Source of the DNA: Microbacterium sp. UFMG61
GTDB lineage: Bacteria > Actinomycetota > Actinomycetes > Actinomycetales > Microbacteriaceae
DNA length: 48,184 nucleotides
Direction of reading: 5' to 3'
Assembly: GCF_015354505.1 (NCBI RefSeq)
Contig: NZ_JACAFP010000003.1
Location: 1 to 48,184, forward strand
Program-made: the position numbers and the translations under genes
Part shown: one piece after another, positions 31,310 through 39,829 of the stretch
Numbering within the stretch: the first letter of the stretch is position 1
Layout: each line of letters opens with the position of its first letter
Notes under the pieces: generated by a model
Database searches by the model: none
What the model was told of the DNA's origin: nothing
What the model saw: only the letters and a program-made list of their open reading frames with translations

Positions 31310-32311
31310 TCACAACCACTTCTTGTACTTGAACACTCCGTAGAGTCCGATGGCGAAGGCTGCCATCGCGCCGATCGCGAGCGGGTATCCGAACGACCAG
31401 CTGAGCTCGGGCATCCCCTCGAAGTTCATGCCGTAGACCGTGCCGACGAGCGTCGGTGCGAAGATGATCGCCGCCCACGACGAGATCCGCTTGATCTCGT
31501 CGTTCTGTGCGAGTCCCGCCTCGGTCTGCCGGCGTGCGACGAGAGCGGAATGCACCGTGAGCGCGTTCTCGAGGATCGCGCGGAACGAGTCGACCCGCTC
31601 GTTGACGCGGATGACGTGGTCGAGAACGTCGCGCAGCGACCGCTGCAGTTCTTCGTCGATGCGGTACTTCTCGGACCCGCGGCGCAGCCATTCCAGCATC
31701 CCGGCCAGCGGGTGCACTGCGCGCTGGAAGTTGATGACCTCGCGCGAGAGCTCGTAGATGCGCCGCGAGAGTGCGTCGTCGTCGCTGTCGCCGAAGAGCT
31801 GATCCTCGATCTCGTCGATGTCGTTGAGCAGGCCGGTCACGATCGGCTCGTAGCCGTCGACGACCTCGTCGAGGATCGCGTAGAACACGGCTTCCGGTCC
31901 CATCGCGAGCAGCTCCGGGTGCGCCTCCATGCGGCGGCGCACGGCTGCGAGGTCGGGCGACTCGGCGTGCCGGATGGTCACGACGAAGTCGGGCCCCACG
32001 AACAGGTGCAGCTCGCCGAACTCGATCGACTCCTGCTCGTCGCGATAGCGGGCGGGGCGCAGCACGGCGAACAGCGTGTCGCCGTAGCGCTCGACCTTCG
32101 ACCGCTGGTGGCCCGAGAGCGCGTCCTCGACGGCGAGCGGATGCAGGTCGAATTCGCGCGCGACCGAGGCGACCTCCTGAGGGCTCGGCCGGTAGAGGCC
32201 GATCCAGGCGATGCCGCCGTGGGAATCGAGCGACCGGTAGGTCTCGTCGAGGTTCTTCGGGGTCTCCACGCGACGTCCGTGGACGTACACGCCGTTGTCG
32301 ATGAGGGCCAT
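31310..32311 (-). CDS. corA: CorA family magnesium/cobalt transporter
   Basis: A 333-residue CorA: long cytoplasmic alpha/beta N-terminal domain, stalk helix, then two C-terminal transmembrane helices with the selectivity motif YGMNF (around residue 290) and a basic C-terminus (YKKWL). It forms a pentameric channel for Mg2+ uptake. ATG at 32311 has GGAG upstream. It converges with the TagD-like gene with 7 nt between. Its long upstream region holds a candidate promoter and operator. Confidence 0.92.
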   Translation of the reverse strand: MALIDNGVYVHGRRVETPKNLDETYRSLDSHGGIAWIGLYRPSPQEVASVAREFDLHPLAVEDALSGHQRSKVERYGDTLFAVLRPARYRDEQESIEFGELHLFVGPDFVVTIRHAESPDLAAVRRRMEAHPELLAMGPEAVFYAILDEVVDGYEPIVTGLLNDIDEIEDQLFGDSDDDALSRRIYELSREVINFQRAVHPLAGMLEWLRRGSEKYRIDEELQRSLRDVLDHVIRVNERVDSFRAILENALTVHSALVARRQTEAGLAQNDEIKRISSWAAIIFAPTLVGTVYGMNFEGMPELSWSFGYPLAIGAMAAFAIGLYGVFKYKKWL

Positions 32312-32641
32312 GGCTGGCTCCGTTCTCGCAGGCGCACTGCCTCGTCAGAGAGGGCGTGCGCAGAATTCGTCAGGGGGCGGAAGACGCCGCCGACGGCTGC
32401 GGTGCAGGACGTGCAGGTGCGGAGCCGGAACTCAACGCACGGATGCCGTCAGACGCGACGCAACGAAGGCGGCGTCGCAACTATCACCGGACATCGCCAT
32501 CACCGCCTTTCGCGCTCTGAAGGGGTCAGTTGACCCGGTGTGCCAGCATACTCCTGCTCACCCCTCCCTTCGAATCGCTCACCTGGCAGTTTCCCGGGCC
32601 TCGGATCTGCATAGTGCGCGATTCGAACAGAGGGGATGCGG
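32312..32641 (-). promoter_or_regulatory. corA upstream region: promoter, palindrome and long leader
   Basis: This 330-bp gap has no gene. On the minus strand a -10 TATGCT (32545-32550) has a weak -35 (TTCGAA) 18 bp upstream. Immediately downstream lies the 14-bp palindrome GGGTCAGTTGACCC (32523-32536), spanning the expected transcription start. The resulting leader to corA would be about 210 nt; I could not match it to the M-box or another known Mg2+ riboswitch. Confidence 0.45.
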
Positions 32642-33484
32642 TCACGCGGCGGGGATGCCGACGAGCTCGGCGCTCCGCTGCCAGAGGGCTTCCGCCAGCG
32701 CGGCATCCTCGATGCGCGGGTTGACGCGTCGTGTCAGGACGCGCTCGTCGTAGTACTCGCCGGAGATCCAGGTCTCATCGGGCGTTCCCTCGACGAACCA
32801 GGTCAGGTTCCTGCCGCCCTTCTCGCTGCTGATGAGCAGAAGGTGCCTGAGCGGAGTGCGGTAGACGAGGCGCATGACCGTGCTCGAGTCCGAGGCGAAG
32901 TTCGTCTGCACCGTGCCGGGGTGGAAGGCGACCGAGGTCAGCCCCTCGCCGCGGAACTTCGCGTGCAGGCTCTTCGTGAACAGCACGTTCGCGAGCTTCG
33001 CATCGCCGTACGCCCTGTTCGCGCTGAAGTTCTTGCGGTTGTCGAGGTCGTCGACGTCGAGCTTCGCGAACAGCCGATGCGCGACGCTCGAGGTGTTGAT
33101 GATGGCCGCGTGGCCGGTGCGCAGCTGCGGCAGCAGCAGGTTCGTCAGCAGGAACGGCGCCAGATGGTTGACCTGCAGCGTCTTCTCGAAGCCGTCGACC
33201 GTCGGGGTCTGGTCGCCGAAGATTCCTCCGGCGTTGTTCGCGAGCACATGGATGCCGGTGTCGCCCACCGCATCCGCGATACTCGCGGCGAGCTCGCGCA
33301 CCTCGTCGAGCCGCGCGAAGTCGGCGGTGAACCATTCGGCCCCGGTGTCTGCGGCGACCGCGCGGGTCTTCTCGGGCGATCGACCCACCAGGATCAGCCG
33401 ATGGCCGGATGCCGCGAGCTGGCGTGCCGAGGCCGCACCGATGCCGTCGGATGCTCCGGTGAGGACGATCGTCTTCGAGGTCAT
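32642..33484 (-). CDS. Short-chain dehydrogenase/reductase (SDR)
   Basis: A 280-residue Rossmann-fold oxidoreductase: cofactor motif TGASDGIG (9-16), NNAGG, catalytic Ser in NTSSVAHR and YGDAK (Tyr-x3-Lys). The Arg in LVGRSPEK after strand 2 suggests NADP(H). It resembles retinol-dehydrogenase/WW-domain oxidoreductase-like SDRs that act on lipophilic alcohols or ketones; substrate unknown. ATG overlaps the upstream membrane-protein stop as ATGA. Confidence 0.88.
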   Translation of the reverse strand: MTSKTIVLTGASDGIGAASARQLAASGHRLILVGRSPEKTRAVAADTGAEWFTADFARLDEVRELAASIADAVGDTGIHVLANNAGGIFGDQTPTVDGFEKTLQVNHLAPFLLTNLLLPQLRTGHAAIINTSSVAHRLFAKLDVDDLDNRKNFSANRAYGDAKLANVLFTKSLHAKFRGEGLTSVAFHPGTVQTNFASDSSTVMRLVYRTPLRHLLLISSEKGGRNLTWFVEGTPDETWISGEYYDERVLTRRVNPRIEDAALAEALWQRSAELVGIPAA

Positions 33485-34437
33485 GCGCCGGCGCCGGGGA
33501 AGGTGCGCGGAGGGTTCGAGCGCTGCGGGGAGTGCGGGTCGATGATCGGCATCCGTTCGGGTTCGGGGTTCGGTGCGTTCAGTGTGGTCGGTGCGTTCAG
33601 AGTGTTCGGTGCGTCCGTCGGTGCCTCGGGCGCCGCCGGAGTGGCGGGGGACTCCGTCGACTGCGATCCGGTCGCTGCAGAACCACCGGTCGCCGAGCCG
33701 TCTGGCGCCGAGCTCGTCAGCTCACGGGCGACCTGCTTCTCGAGCACCTCGACCGCCTCGTCGCTCAGCAGGATCAATCCCTCGAGCTCATCCCGCACCC
33801 GGCGGTAGGCGACGTTGCGCTCGGCCTGCGTGGCCGACTCGTCGACGGCGACCTTGAGCAGCTGCTGGGCACGGTCGAGGCGCTTGCGCTCGGGTTCGGT
33901 GAAGGTCGAGTCGCGCAGGCGCCGGGCATCCTTCTCGGCGATCTCGAAAGCCACGGCGTAGGCGCCCACCGCGTCGAGATACTCCGACACCTGGCGTTCG
34001 GTGACGCTCGCATCGGCGGTTGCCGGCCGCAGAGCATCCGCCGTCTTCTTCGCCCGCAGGAAGGCGGCGACCAGCGGCTGACGTCCGTCGCTCATCGCCG
34101 GGAACGCGATCAGCTTGGCGACGTCGAGCTCGTAGTCGAGCCAGCGCGCAGTGATCTCGTCGTGCTCGGCGAACAGTCGCTCGAGCAGGGTGTTCGGGGC
34201 GACGGATGTCGTCGTGTCGACGACCACGGGCCCGAGGTTCTTGGGCTTGCCGCGAGCCTCGAGTTGGGCGGCCTTGATCTCGGCCTTCAGCCGCAGGGTC
34301 TCGATGCGTCGTTCATGCCGCCGCTTGGAGCTGCGCTCCCACGCCTTCGCGGCGCCGCCGGCCATGCCCATGATGGGGAACACGAGCCACCAGTAGTTGC
34401 CCGCGAAGATCCAGAAGCCCCGGATGAACTCGTCCAT
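33481..34437 (-). CDS. Membrane-anchored coiled-coil protein, unknown function
   Basis: A 318-residue protein: one N-terminal transmembrane helix (WIFAGNYWWLVFPIMGMAGG), a basic stretch and coiled coil (ERRIETLRLKAEIKAAQLEA), then a long helical cytoplasmic domain (to about 240), and a Pro/Ala/Thr-rich tail with a TLNAP repeat. I do not recognise the family. It is co-transcribed with the SDR. A -10 TAGGCT (34447-34452, minus strand) ends 9 nt before the ATG, so the leader is a few bases at most. Confidence 0.75.
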   Translation of the reverse strand: MDEFIRGFWIFAGNYWWLVFPIMGMAGGAAKAWERSSKRRHERRIETLRLKAEIKAAQLEARGKPKNLGPVVVDTTTSVAPNTLLERLFAEHDEITARWLDYELDVAKLIAFPAMSDGRQPLVAAFLRAKKTADALRPATADASVTERQVSEYLDAVGAYAVAFEIAEKDARRLRDSTFTEPERKRLDRAQQLLKVAVDESATQAERNVAYRRVRDELEGLILLSDEAVEVLEKQVARELTSSAPDGSATGGSAATGSQSTESPATPAAPEAPTDAPNTLNAPTTLNAPNPEPERMPIIDPHSPQRSNPPRTFPGAGA

Positions 34438-34512
34438 GATGCCCTCAGCCTACTTCGCGGGCCTCGCGGATCCTCGGCGTCGCCTCGTCGCCGAGGGGTT
34501 CGCGCCGGTGCC

Positions 34513-34620
34513 GTTCACGACTCAGCATGAGATTGTCCGCCCGGAGGCCATGCGCCGCTCGTTCGGCGGATCGGCGGTCGGGCAGCCTCACCGGCGATAG
34601 AGCCATGCTGAATTGTGAAC
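34513..34620. repeat. Small inverted-repeat element, GTTCAC/CAGCATG family, copy 2
   Basis: Arms GTTCACGACTCAGCATG (34513-34529) and CATGCTGAATTGTGAAC (34604-34620) are inverted with 2 mismatches in 17. The 108-bp element lies between the membrane-protein gene and the 3' end of the GH3 gene. The remainder of 34438-34690 is GC-rich without a gene. Confidence 0.75.
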
Positions 34621-34690
34621 GCGCCCCCGGCCCGCGCACCCGGCCCGCCAGCCCGGTCGGCCGCCGCGAAGGCGACCGACCGGCCGCGCC

Positions 34691-36913
34691 TCAGCCCCGC
34701 TGAGCGCGCTCGACCAGTGCGACGAGCTCGGCGCGCGGCAGCGGGAAGCCGTCGAGGCGGCCGACGGGGAAGTTGCCGAGCATCTTGAGCATCTCGTTGC
34801 CCTCCGCGCCGAACTTCTCGTCGATGACGGCACCGAACTCCGCACCGACCACCGGGTCGCCGAGCAGCTCTTCGAACGATGAGCCGAGAGTGATCGGCAG
34901 CACGACGTCGTCGCCCGTGACGGCCACGGTCGTGCGTGCCCGCAGGTCGCGGCTCGACGATCCGACCTCGATCGCGTACTCGCCGTTCTCGACGATCCAT
35001 GCGTCGACGCGGGTGTCCCAGTAGGCCAGCTCGGCGCGGCGCAGGCGCAGTTCGACCTGTGCGGTCTCGCCGGCCTCGATCAGCACCGAGGCGAAGGCCT
35101 TGAGCTCGCGGGGAGCGCGCTGCACCGACGACCCGGGCAGGCTCGTGTACGCCTGCACGACCTCGCGGCCCGCGACGGATCCGGTGTTCGTGACCGGCAC
35201 CGTGACGATGACATCGCCCGAGCCGTCGACGGATGCGGTCGCGTCGCCGTACGAGAACGTCGTGTATGACAGGCCGTGACCGAACGGGTACGCGACCTCC
35301 ATGCGGCGGGCGTCGTACCAGCGGTATCCGACGAGCAGTCCCTCGCCGTACACGGAGTGGCCGTGCTCGCCGGGGAAGCTGCCGAAGGCGGGGGTGTCTT
35401 CGAGGCGCAGCGGGATGGTCTCGGCGAGCCGGCCCGACGGGTTGACGATGCCGAACAGCACGTCGGCGGTGCCGCCGCCGCCGGCCTGGCCGAGCAGCCA
35501 GGCCTCGACGATCGCGGGCACGCGGTCGGCGAAGGGCAGCGCGACGACGCCGCCGTTCGAGAGCACGACGACAGCGTTCGGGTTCGCCTCGAGAACGGCG
35601 TCGAGCAGTTCGAGCTGAGCTGCGGGCAGGTCGATGTGCTCGCGGTCGAAGCCCTCGGACTCCTCGTGCGCGGGCACTCCCAGGAAGACCACGGCGACGT
35701 CGGCGGCGGATGCCGCGGCCACGGCCTCATCGCGCAGGGCGGCGGCGTCGGCATCCGCGTCGGTCCCGATCGTGTACCCGGCGGCGAACGAGACGTCGGA
35801 ATCGCTGAGTGCGCGGATCTCGTCGATCGCGGTGTCGATGCGGGTCGGGTTGATCTGCGACGATCCGGCGCCCTGGAAGCGCGGCGTGCGGGCGAACTCG
35901 CCGATCACGGCGAGGTTCGCGGTGCGCTGCAGCGGCAGGAGGTCGCCCTCGTTGCGCAGCAGCACGATCGAGCGTCCGGCGACCTCGCGGGCGAGGGCGT
36001 GGTGCGCGTCGACATCGAGAGGGCCGGATGCCGCGGGGCGGGCCTGCGCCTTGCGCGTGAGGTCGATGAGACGGCCGACGACGGTGTCGAGGGCGGACTC
36101 GTCGAGGCTGCCGTTCTGCACGGCGGCCACGACCTCGGCATCCGTCCGTCCGCCTGACGAGGGCATCTCGAGGTCCATGCCGGCGACGAGGCCGGCGACG
36201 CGGTCGTTCACCGCGCCCCAGTCCGAGACCACGATGCCCTCGAAGCCCCACTCGTCGCGCAGCACGGTGGTGAGCAGCCACGGGTCTTCCGAGGCGTAGA
36301 CGCCGTTGATGCGGTTGTACGAGCACATGACGGTCCACGGCTGGGCGTCCTCGACGACCCGCTGGAATCCGCGCAGGTAGATCTCGCGCAGCGTGCGCGG
36401 ATCGACATCGCTCGAGACGCGCAGGCGGTCGGTCTCCTGGTTGTTCGCGGCGAAGTGCTTGAGCGACGAGCCGACGCCCTGCGACTGGATGCCGCGCACG
36501 AGCCCGGCACCCATCGCGCCCGAGACGATCGGGTCTTCCGACATGTACTCGAAGTTGCGTCCGCACAGCGGGGAGCGCTTGATGTTGATGCCCGGGCCGA
36601 GGATCACGGCGACGTCTTCGATGGCCGACTCGACGCCGAGAGCCACGCCGACGCGCTCGGCGAGCTCGGGGTCGAACGTCGCCGAGAGGCCGACGGCGGG
36701 CGGGAAGCAGGTGGCGGGCACGCTGCCGGCGAGGCCGAGGTGGTCGGTGGCGCCGCCCTGCTTGCGCAGCCCGTGGGGGCCGTCGGTGAGCATGAGCGAG
36801 GGGATGCCCACGCGGTCGACGCTCTTCGTCGTCCAGAAGTCGGCCCCGCTGGTGAGCGACGCCTTCTCGTCGAGGGTGAGGTCCTGGGCGCTCGCGCCGG
36901 TGGGCTCGGACAT
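34691..36913 (-). CDS. Glycoside hydrolase family 3 beta-glucosidase-like enzyme
   Basis: A 740-residue cytoplasmic GH3 enzyme: N-terminal TIM-barrel domain (LMLTDGPHGLRKQ; SLKHFAANNQETDR), nucleophile Asp231 in VVSDWGAV, GH3 C-terminal domain (acid/base region around HEESEGFDREHIDLP), and a fibronectin-III-like domain (VTVPVTNTGSVAGREVVQAY) followed by an extra ~90 residues. No signal peptide. It likely hydrolyses a disaccharide or glucoside imported by the divergent MFS transporter. ATG at 36913 with AGAGGA upstream. Its promoter carries one of two matching operators (36978-37004). Confidence 0.92.
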   Translation of the reverse strand: MSEPTGASAQDLTLDEKASLTSGADFWTTKSVDRVGIPSLMLTDGPHGLRKQGGATDHLGLAGSVPATCFPPAVGLSATFDPELAERVGVALGVESAIEDVAVILGPGINIKRSPLCGRNFEYMSEDPIVSGAMGAGLVRGIQSQGVGSSLKHFAANNQETDRLRVSSDVDPRTLREIYLRGFQRVVEDAQPWTVMCSYNRINGVYASEDPWLLTTVLRDEWGFEGIVVSDWGAVNDRVAGLVAGMDLEMPSSGGRTDAEVVAAVQNGSLDESALDTVVGRLIDLTRKAQARPAASGPLDVDAHHALAREVAGRSIVLLRNEGDLLPLQRTANLAVIGEFARTPRFQGAGSSQINPTRIDTAIDEIRALSDSDVSFAAGYTIGTDADADAAALRDEAVAAASAADVAVVFLGVPAHEESEGFDREHIDLPAAQLELLDAVLEANPNAVVVLSNGGVVALPFADRVPAIVEAWLLGQAGGGGTADVLFGIVNPSGRLAETIPLRLEDTPAFGSFPGEHGHSVYGEGLLVGYRWYDARRMEVAYPFGHGLSYTTFSYGDATASVDGSGDVIVTVPVTNTGSVAGREVVQAYTSLPGSSVQRAPRELKAFASVLIEAGETAQVELRLRRAELAYWDTRVDAWIVENGEYAIEVGSSSRDLRARTTVAVTGDDVVLPITLGSSFEELLGDPVVGAEFGAVIDEKFGAEGNEMLKMLGNFPVGRLDGFPLPRAELVALVERAQRG

Positions 36914-36977
36914 GTGATTCCTCTCGCCGTTGAGCCGGTTTCGTGCCGCATCGGATGGCGCGGAGACCGCTCGGATG

Positions 36978-37011
36978 TGAAAACTTTATCTTCTTAGATT
37001 TTCGCACACAA
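36978..37011 (-). promoter_or_regulatory. GH3 promoter with operator 2
   Basis: Minus-strand promoter: -35 TTGTGT (37006-37011), 17-bp spacer, -10 TAAAGT (36983-36988). The operator half-sites TGAAAACTT (36978-36986) and AGATTTTCG (36996-37004) are separated by 9 bp and overlap the -10 and the spacer. The spacing is identical to that of operator 1. Confidence 0.7.
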
Positions 37012-37040
37012 GCCGCCGTCGTCATCCGACGAGAAATCTG

Positions 37041-37075
37041 TTGCGCTGAAAACCTGAAAGGTCTAGGTTTTCAGC
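37041..37075 (+). promoter_or_regulatory. MFS promoter with operator 1
   Basis: Plus-strand promoter: -35 TTGCGC (37041-37046), 17-bp spacer, -10 TAGGTT (37064-37069). A perfect 11-bp inverted repeat GCTGAAAACCT (37045-37055) / AGGTTTTCAGC (37065-37075) with 9-bp spacer covers it. The TetR regulator at 38575 is the probable binder. Confidence 0.8.
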
Positions 37076-37145
37076 CACGGGAGCGAAATGCCGGCATCAC
37101 AGAGTGGCGATGCCTTCGGACTCCCACCGGCCGAAGGAGGCAGGT

Positions 37146-38480
37146 ATGAGCGGGTCCGCAGCGGGTATGCCGTCGGGAATGACGACGGCGACGGCAGTCG
37201 CACGAGAGCATCATTGGTTCACGGAACCCACCGAACCGGCGAAGAAGAGCTACGTCGCCTGGCTGCTCATCGCGCAGCTGGTGTTCTTCATCGCACTGTT
37301 GGGTCCGGCTATCGTCGGGATCGGCCTGAAGATCACGGACTTGCAGAACGCGGGCGCGATCCCCGAGGGGGCGGCTGGCTTCAATACGGCGTCGGCGATC
37401 CTCGGTGGCGTGGGGGCGTTCTTCGCGACCGTCGCGAACGTCGTGTTCGGCCGGGTTTCTGACCGCACGACCAGCCGGTGGGGGCGTCGCCGCATCTGGA
37501 TCGTCTCGGGGACCGTCGTCATGGCCGTCGGGTTCGTGTTCATGGCGCTCGGTCCCAGTCTTCTCGTCGCGACGATCGGGTGGGCGATCGCTCAGCTCGG
37601 TGCCAACATGACCCTCGCGCCATTTGTTGCGACCATCGCGGATCAGGTTCCGAAGTTCCAGCGGGGCGGCATCACAGCGGGGCTCGGTATCGCTCAGAAT
37701 CTCGGCATCGTGGGCGGCGTCTACGTCGCCGGGTGGTTCTCGTTCAGCCTGTTCATCGTGTTCGTGATACCCGCGATCCTCGCCATCATCACGATGGTGG
37801 TATTCGCGATCGTCCTCCCCGACAAGGTGCTGCCGGTGCGGCCGCCACGCATGACGGTCAAGGAGATTCTGCAGACGATCTGGGTGAGTCCGGTCGCGCA
37901 CCCCGACTTCGCGCTGGCCTGGTGGTCGAGGTTCCTCATCACTTTCGCGAGCTTCGGCTTCACGACGTTCCGTTTCGCATACATGGGGTTCCACCTCGGA
38001 GTGCCTGAGGAGGAGATCGGCCTCCTGATCGCCAACACGACGCTCGTGTACACGGGGGCGCTCGTGATCACGGCTTGGATCGCCGGCAGGATCTCGGACA
38101 GGATCGGTCGCCGCAAGATCTTCGTGTGGACGTCGACCGTGCTTTTCGCGGCGGGTACGTTCGCTCTGATCTTCATCCAGGACGTCCCGTCCTACTACGT
38201 GCTCGAGGTGTTGCTCGGGGCGGCGTATGGCATCTATGTGGGAGTCGACCTGGCGCTGGTCGTCGACGTGCTGCCGAATCCGGACGACTCCGGCAAGGAC
38301 CTCGGCGTCTTCAACATCGCCAACGCGCTTCCGCAGACCGTCGCTCCGCTCATCGGCGGGTTCGTGCTCGCGGCGACGGGTGGCGCCAGCGGTGCCGACT
38401 ACACGGTCTGGTTCACCATCTGTGCGGTCGCCGCGCTGATAGGCGCGATCGTGATCTTCCCGATAAAGAGCGTGAAGTAG
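37146..38480 (+). CDS. MFS sugar transporter (SLC45/GPH-like)
   Basis: A 444-residue major facilitator with 12 transmembrane helices and the loop motif GRVSDRTTSRWGRRR, which is typical of sucrose/maltoside-proton symporters of the SLC45/GPH type; the second half has GRISDRIGRRK. It probably imports a glucoside for the divergent GH3 enzyme. ATG at 37146 has AGGAGG 6 nt upstream; the frame is open to 37104 but without a ribosome binding site. The tetR gene follows 94 bp downstream. Confidence 0.88.
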   Translation: MSGSAAGMPSGMTTATAVAREHHWFTEPTEPAKKSYVAWLLIAQLVFFIALLGPAIVGIGLKITDLQNAGAIPEGAAGFNTASAILGGVGAFFATVANVVFGRVSDRTTSRWGRRRIWIVSGTVVMAVGFVFMALGPSLLVATIGWAIAQLGANMTLAPFVATIADQVPKFQRGGITAGLGIAQNLGIVGGVYVAGWFSFSLFIVFVIPAILAIITMVVFAIVLPDKVLPVRPPRMTVKEILQTIWVSPVAHPDFALAWWSRFLITFASFGFTTFRFAYMGFHLGVPEEEIGLLIANTTLVYTGALVITAWIAGRISDRIGRRKIFVWTSTVLFAAGTFALIFIQDVPSYYVLEVLLGAAYGIYVGVDLALVVDVLPNPDDSGKDLGVFNIANALPQTVAPLIGGFVLAATGGASGADYTVWFTICAVAALIGAIVIFPIKSVK

Positions 38481-38574
38481 CGGGGAGGGGAGGCGGAGAT
38501 CGGATGCGCAGGGGAGGCGTCCGGTCTTCGCAGCCTCATCCCGGCCATTCATCGGATTCTCCTAGACTGACGAG

Positions 38575-39168
38575 ATGACTCGACGAGGACAGTACGCGAA
38601 GGGCGCGGCCAAGCGGGCCGAGATCCTCGCCGTCGCACTCGACGTCGTCGCCGAGATGGGCACGCGCAAGTCGTCGAACCGTGAGATCGCCGTCCGCGTC
38701 GGGCTCACGCAGCCGGGGCTGATGCACTACTTCCGGACGAGAGAAGATCTCTTCGTCGAGGTGCTGCGAGCCCGGGATGCGCGCGATCACGAGCAGTTCT
38801 ACTCGCCGGAGCACGGGTTCCAGGGTTTCCTCGACGTGATCGCGCACAACGCCACCGTTCCGGGACTGGTGCGGCTGTACGTCGAGTACTCGGCGGAGGC
38901 GACCATCGAGGGGCACCCGGCGCGAGCGTTCTTCGAGGAGCGCTTCGCGTGGGTGCGCACCCTCATGATCGACGCCGTCGAGCGCGAGCAGGCCGCCGAG
39001 AGGATGGGGCCCGAGGTCGACGTCGCGTACGTCGCCGACCTGCTCATCGCCGCCGCCGACGGGCTGCAGGTGCAGTGGCTGCTCGACCCGTCGATCGACA
39101 TGGCGGATCGGCTGTCGAGGCTGTGGGAGGGCATCCGCGCGGCGTCCTGGGCGCCGGTCGGGGCCTGA
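38575..39168 (+). CDS. TetR family regulator, probable repressor of the glucoside locus
   Basis: A 197-residue TetR regulator: N-terminal helix-turn-helix (KRAEILAVALDVVAEMGTRK, then EIAVRVGLTQPGLMHYFRTR) and a C-terminal ligand domain of the BetI/AcrR type (YVEYSAEATIEGHPARAFFE). ATG lies 6 nt after -10 TAGACT (38563-38568), so leaderless. The TGAAAACCT-N9-AGGTTTTCA operators in the GH3/MFS promoter region are probable targets; no operator is apparent in its own promoter. Confidence 0.88.
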   Translation: MTRRGQYAKGAAKRAEILAVALDVVAEMGTRKSSNREIAVRVGLTQPGLMHYFRTREDLFVEVLRARDARDHEQFYSPEHGFQGFLDVIAHNATVPGLVRLYVEYSAEATIEGHPARAFFEERFAWVRTLMIDAVEREQAAERMGPEVDVAYVADLLIAAADGLQVQWLLDPSIDMADRLSRLWEGIRAASWAPVGA

Positions 39169-39176
39169 TCGGACCC

Positions 39177-39527
39177 TCAGAGGCCGAGCCTCTCGGCACA
39201 TGCGACGCAGTGCGTGGCGAACGGGCGCACCTCGAGGCGAGCGGCGGGAATCGGCCGGCCGCAGTGCGCGCAGACGCCGTAGGTGCCGGCATCCAGTCGG
39301 GCGATCGCGTCGTCGACCTGCTGCAGTTCGGATGCCGCGGCCTCGGCGAGCCCGGTCAGGCGTGACCACTCCGACGACAGCGTGACGCCCTCGGGGTCGT
39401 GCTCGTCGTCGTCGTTCGAGCCTTCGCGATCGTGGGTGAGCTCGGCGAGAGTCGCCGCGGTCGATGCGACGCGATCGCTCGCCTGCGCGCGCAGGCGTTC
39501 GAGGAGTGCACGAGCATCCGACGTCAT
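39177..39527 (-). CDS. DksA/TraR-type C4 zinc-finger protein
   Basis: A 116-residue protein with a helical coiled-coil N-terminus and a C-terminal zinc finger (CAHC ... CVAC, separated by about 17 residues, with GRPIPAARLEVRPFATHC). DksA-like proteins bind RNA polymerase through the secondary channel and modulate the stringent response; TraR-like small versions exist. ATG at 39527 is preferred over the GTG at 39533, because the -10 hexamer TAGAGT (39534-39539, minus strand) ends 6 nt before the ATG, as in other leaderless genes here. Converges with tetR. Confidence 0.88.
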   Translation of the reverse strand: MTSDARALLERLRAQASDRVASTAATLAELTHDREGSNDDDEHDPEGVTLSSEWSRLTGLAEAAASELQQVDDAIARLDAGTYGVCAHCGRPIPAARLEVRPFATHCVACAERLGL

Positions 39528-39627
39528 CCGCACACTCTAGGCCCGGGCGCCGACACTCGGGGGGCGGTGGCATCCGCATTCCCTGCGTGCGACCGCGTGG
39601 ATCGAGCTCGGACGGCTGATCGAACCC

Positions 39628-39686
39628 CGGATGGCTGTCGAGGATCACGGTTCTCCGCAGGCGTCCGGGATCCGAGCAGCCATCCG
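39628..39686. other. Long stem-loop upstream of the phosphonate-type operon
   Basis: Inverted repeat CGGATGGCTG (39628-39637) / CAGCCATCCG (39677-39686), with additional imperfect pairing inside (AGGATC/GATCC). It lies between the DksA-like promoter and the PHO-box-like repeats. It is not coding. It may be an insulator, an attenuator or another small repeat element; I see no further copy. Confidence 0.5.
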
Positions 39687-39705
39687 TGCCGGCAGACCCG
39701 ACCGC

Positions 39706-39759
39706 CGTCACCAGCCGTTCATCCAGCGTTCCGTTTCGAGTACGGCGGTCTCGTAATTG
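39706..39759 (+). promoter_or_regulatory. PHO-box-like direct repeats and promoter
   Basis: 11-nt direct repeats GTTCATCCAGC (39717-39727) and GTTCCGTTTCG (39728-39738), with a weaker one before them (CGTCACCAGCC, 39706-39716). These match the G(T/G)TCAYYYRSG-type 11-nt units bound by PhoP in actinobacteria. A -10-like TAATTG is at 39754-39759. The following operon encodes a phosphonate/phosphite-type transporter, for which PhoP control would be typical. Confidence 0.5.
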
Positions 39760-39829
39760 CCTGTCACCTTCGCGAGTTGGAATACCCGTGTTCTCGGAAT
39801 TCGGGAACGTCTCCTCCCGAAAGGTCATC

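Noticed and set aside
32312..32641. M-box Mg2+ riboswitch before corA
   Set aside because: The conserved M-box sequence blocks could not be found by eye.
29859..34620. Composite transposon bounded by the two GTTCAC elements
   Set aside because: The genes between them are ordinary chromosomal genes in several operons, no transposase is present, and the two elements are each complete small inverted repeats.
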